From JBHGXV01 sp041920505 (GTDB taxonomy: Bacteria > Bacillota > Bacilli > Brevibacillales > Brevibacillaceae): a DNA stretch of 25,182 bases. Position 1 is the first letter of the stretch. Every line of letters begins with the position of its first letter. The stretch is taken from assembly GCA_041920505.1 (NCBI GenBank), contig JBHGXV010000031.1, forward strand, positions 1-25,182, in the 5' to 3' direction. This document shows, piece by piece, positions 23,405 to 25,182 of this stretch. The translations under genes were made by a program, and so were the position numbers. The notes beneath the pieces were generated by a model. The model made no database searches, had not been told where the DNA came from, and saw only the letters and a list, made by a program, of their open reading frames with translations.

Positions 23405-24730
23405 ATGATACTGCATGGCACAAGCCGGGTCAACGAAGCGGGACATCTGGAGATTGGCGGTTGTGACACGACGCGGCTGGCGGCGGAATTTGGCACGCCT
23501 TTGTTTGTCTACGACGAGCAATTGATTCGCGACAAGTGCCGCGCCTTTATGCGCGCCTTTCGCGAAAGCGGCTTCGCCTTTCAGGTGGCGTACGCCAGCA
23601 AGGCGTTTTGCACGATGGCGATGTGCAGGCTGGTGGAAGAGGAAGGGCTCAGCCTCGACGTGGTGTCGGGCGGGGAATTGTACACCGCGCTTCAGGCCGG
23701 ATTCCCGGCGGAGCGGATTCACTTCCACGGCAACAACAAATCGCTGGACGAGATCAACATGGCGCTGGACGCCGGAATCGGTTGTTTCGTCGCCGACAAT
23801 TTTTTTGAACTGGCCTTGTTGAACGAACAGGCAGGACTGCGCGGTCAACGGGTGAAGGTGTTGCTTCGGATCACGCCCGGCGTGGAAGCGCACACCCACG
23901 AGTACATCTCCACCGGGCAGCAGGACTCCAAATTCGGGTTTGACGTGATCAGCGGACAGGCTGCGGAAGCGGTCAGGACAGCGCTTGCATACGAGGCCCT
24001 GGAACTGATGGGGGTCCATTCCCACATCGGCTCCCAGATTTTTGAAACCCACGGGTTTGTGCTGGCGGTGGAGCGGATTGCCGCTTTTCTGGCCGATGTA
24101 AAACGACAGATCGGGTACACGGCCACGGTGGTCAACCTGGGCGGCGGCTTCGGCGTTCGCTACGTGGACGGCGATACGCCGCTTCATCCGGGCGAGTACG
24201 TCCAGGCGATCACCGACGCAGTGCGCCGTCAGTTCGCCGAGCGCGCCCTTTCGCTGCCGGAGTTGTGGATTGAGCCGGGCCGCAGCATCGTCGGCGAAGC
24301 CGGGACGACGCTGTACCGGGTCGGATCGCGCAAGGAGATTCCCGGCGTGCGCAAATACGTCGCGGTCGACGGCGGGATGACGGACAATCTGCGTCCCGCG
24401 CTGTACCAGGCGAAGTACGAAGCATGTGTCGCCAACAAAATGAACCAGCCCGCGACAGAGCTGGTGTCCATCGCCGGCAAGTGCTGCGAGACGGGCGACA
24501 TGCTGATCTGGGACGTGAAGCTGCCGCCTGTCGTGGCGGGTGATCTTCTCGCCGTCTCCAGCACGGGCGCATACGGCTACGCGATGGCCAACAACTACAA
24601 CCGGATCACCCGTCCGGCGGTGGTGTTCGTCAAGGACGGCCACGCCGAACTCGTCGTCGAGCGGGAGAGCCTGGCCGATCTGATCAGGCGGGACCGGCTG
24701 CCCAAGCGCGTGCAGGCGCAAAAGGTCTGA
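23405..24730 (+). CDS. lysA: Diaminopimelate decarboxylase
   Basis: This 441-residue PLP-dependent enzyme (EC 4.1.1.20) makes L-lysine from meso-diaminopimelate, the last step of the pathway. In spore formers it also affects the diaminopimelate supply for peptidoglycan. The alanine-racemase-like barrel holds the PLP lysine Lys66 (YASKAF), HSHIGSQ (205-211), the phosphate-binding GGGFG (246-250) and EPGRSIVGEAGT (290-301). The C-terminal beta domain carries the catalytic Cys361 in KCCETGD. The ATG at 23405 has AAGGAGGA (23391-23398) 6 bp upstream; the longer frame from 23300 runs through the leader hairpin and is rejected. spoVAF-lysA adjacency is as in B. subtilis. A terminator follows. Confidence 0.95.
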   Translation: MILHGTSRVNEAGHLEIGGCDTTRLAAEFGTPLFVYDEQLIRDKCRAFMRAFRESGFAFQVAYASKAFCTMAMCRLVEEEGLSLDVVSGGELYTALQAGFPAERIHFHGNNKSLDEINMALDAGIGCFVADNFFELALLNEQAGLRGQRVKVLLRITPGVEAHTHEYISTGQQDSKFGFDVISGQAAEAVRTALAYEALELMGVHSHIGSQIFETHGFVLAVERIAAFLADVKRQIGYTATVVNLGGGFGVRYVDGDTPLHPGEYVQAITDAVRRQFAERALSLPELWIEPGRSIVGEAGTTLYRVGSRKEIPGVRKYVAVDGGMTDNLRPALYQAKYEACVANKMNQPATELVSIAGKCCETGDMLIWDVKLPPVVAGDLLAVSSTGAYGYAMANNYNRITRPAVVFVKDGHAELVVERESLADLIRRDRLPKRVQAQKV

Positions 24731-24750
24731 AGAGAAAACAGGACGAAGAG

Positions 24751-24782
24751 GAGCCCATTTGCTTGAAGCATGGGCTCTTTTT
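24751..24782 (+). terminator. Terminator after lysA
   Basis: GAGCCCAT (24751-24758) pairs perfectly with ATGGGCTC (24770-24777), followed by five T (24778-24782). Confidence 0.85.
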
Positions 24783-24807
24783 GTCTGTTTGACCCCGTTT
24801 TTCAGCC

Positions 24808-24846
24808 TTTATCAAACATTAACGAAACTTTCATCTTTCCTTTACG
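24808..24846 (+). promoter_or_regulatory. PhoP-box-like array of four hexamers
   Basis: TTTATC (24808), TTAACG (24819), TTCATC (24830) and TTTACG (24841) start exactly 11 bp apart. The first five bases of each fit the PhoP repeat TT(A/C/T)A(C/T)A; only the sixth base differs. With a start near 24868 they span about -60 to -22, where PhoP-activated Bacillus promoters bind the regulator. Confidence 0.55.
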
Positions 24847-24852
24847 CTTCCC

Positions 24853-24861
24853 TGCGATAAT
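24853..24861 (+). promoter_or_regulatory. Extended -10 promoter element upstream of the GGDEF gene
   Basis: TGCGATAAT (24853-24861) is an extended -10. No -35 is seen at 17 bp, as expected of an activator-dependent promoter. The PhoP-like array ends 9 bp upstream of the GATAAT hexamer. Confidence 0.45.
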
Positions 24862-24892
24862 CAACCTGGAAGAAAAGGAGGAAAGATTCCCC

Positions 24893-25182
24893 ATGGTGAC
24901 ACCCTGGCTCTCTCTTTTTCGACGCAAACCCGTGCTGATCACTCAGAAGCGGCAGCGGCTGAGAACGCTCATCGCTCAAGAAATCAGCGGCGGCTTCTGT
25001 GTCCTGTTGTTCTATATCGACATCGTCAAGATGACGGAGATCGAAAATCGCTATGGGGATCTGGTCGCCAAACGCGTGCTGTACCGGTTTGAACACATCG
25101 TATTCTCCGTCTCCAAGTCGCTGTTTTCCATCAAGGGGCGGTTGTTGGGCGTGCAGAAATTGTGGGGAGACGACTTCGCCGT
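24893..25182 (+). CDS. Degenerate GGDEF-domain protein, 5' part (continues past window)
   Basis: The reading frame is open from ATG 24893 to the window end, 96 complete codons, with AAAGGAGGAAAG (24875-24886) 6 bp upstream. A basic N-terminus (LFRRKPVLITQKRQRLR) is followed by a GGDEF-type fold: CVLLFYIDIVKMTEIENRYGD resembles the first strand and metal-binding Asp (Asp43), and WGDDFAV occupies the active-site loop. The first Gly of GGDEF is Trp91 and the Glu is Asp94, so cyclase activity is probably lost. Such domains often regulate a C-terminal EAL phosphodiesterase, which would lie outside the window; that is inference. No N-terminal membrane segment is visible, so a cytoplasmic protein is likely. 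Confidence 0.75.
   Translation, partial: MVTPWLSLFRRKPVLITQKRQRLRTLIAQEISGGFCVLLFYIDIVKMTEIENRYGDLVAKRVLYRFEHIVFSVSKSLFSIKGRLLGVQKLWGDDFA

Overview
The window is a stretch of chromosome from an endospore-forming member of the Bacillota. GC content is fairly high and strong AGGAGG-type ribosome binding sites precede nearly every gene. All genes lie on the + strand. The order fur - (ald) - yqzK - xerD - deoB - punA ... dacF - spoIIAA - spoIIAB - sigF - spoVA - lysA is the conserved Bacillales backbone around the sigF locus. The GC-rich coding sequence suggests a Brevibacillus-like or Alicyclobacillaceae-like lineage rather than Bacillus proper; this is inference and no genus is claimed.

Layout. 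1-435: 3' part of fur, with a terminator. 551-1699: alanine dehydrogenase. 1765-2990: a DUF4227/YqzK small membrane protein and the XerD recombinase. 3050-7200: a nucleoside salvage operon, deoB - punA - second punA-like paralogue - pdp, which phosphorolyses nucleosides and interconverts the pentose phosphates; it ends in a perfect 15-bp-stem terminator. 7201-7653: a long non-coding leader with a good sigma-A promoter, two hairpins sharing the same arms, a terminator-like hairpin and a CodY-like palindrome. 7654-13299: a complete oligopeptide ABC transporter, oppABCDF. 13487-15568: a dCache-HAMP methyl-accepting chemotaxis protein. 15696-18576: dacF - spoIIAA - spoIIAB - sigF, the forespore sigma-F module. 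18660-23176: spoVAA-AB-AC-AD-AE-AF, which moves Ca-dipicolinate into the spore and releases it at germination. 23405-24730: lysA with its own promoter. 24893-end: 5' part of a protein with a degenerate GGDEF domain, preceded by an array resembling a PhoP binding site.

Working together: the second half is a sporulation block. DacF trims spore peptidoglycan. SpoIIAA, SpoIIAB and SigF form the forespore sigma switch. SpoVA proteins are made later in the forespore, and a sigma-G-like promoter sits just upstream of spoVAA. The first half is nutrient scavenging (nucleosides and peptides). The pdp-opp-mcp segment appears to be inserted between the punA and dacF genes, which are neighbours in Bacillus subtilis.

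No wholly new multi-gene system is visible. The most interesting points are: (i) tandem purine nucleoside phosphorylases, the second lacking the canonical Glu/Asn base-recognition pair (Met/Asp instead); (ii) four TTHAY-type hexamers at exact 11-bp spacing before the GGDEF gene; (iii) the mutually exclusive hairpins in the oppA leader; (iv) a 20-bp dyad ahead of deoB; (v) the structured lysA leader; and (vi) a spoVA operon without spoVAEa.
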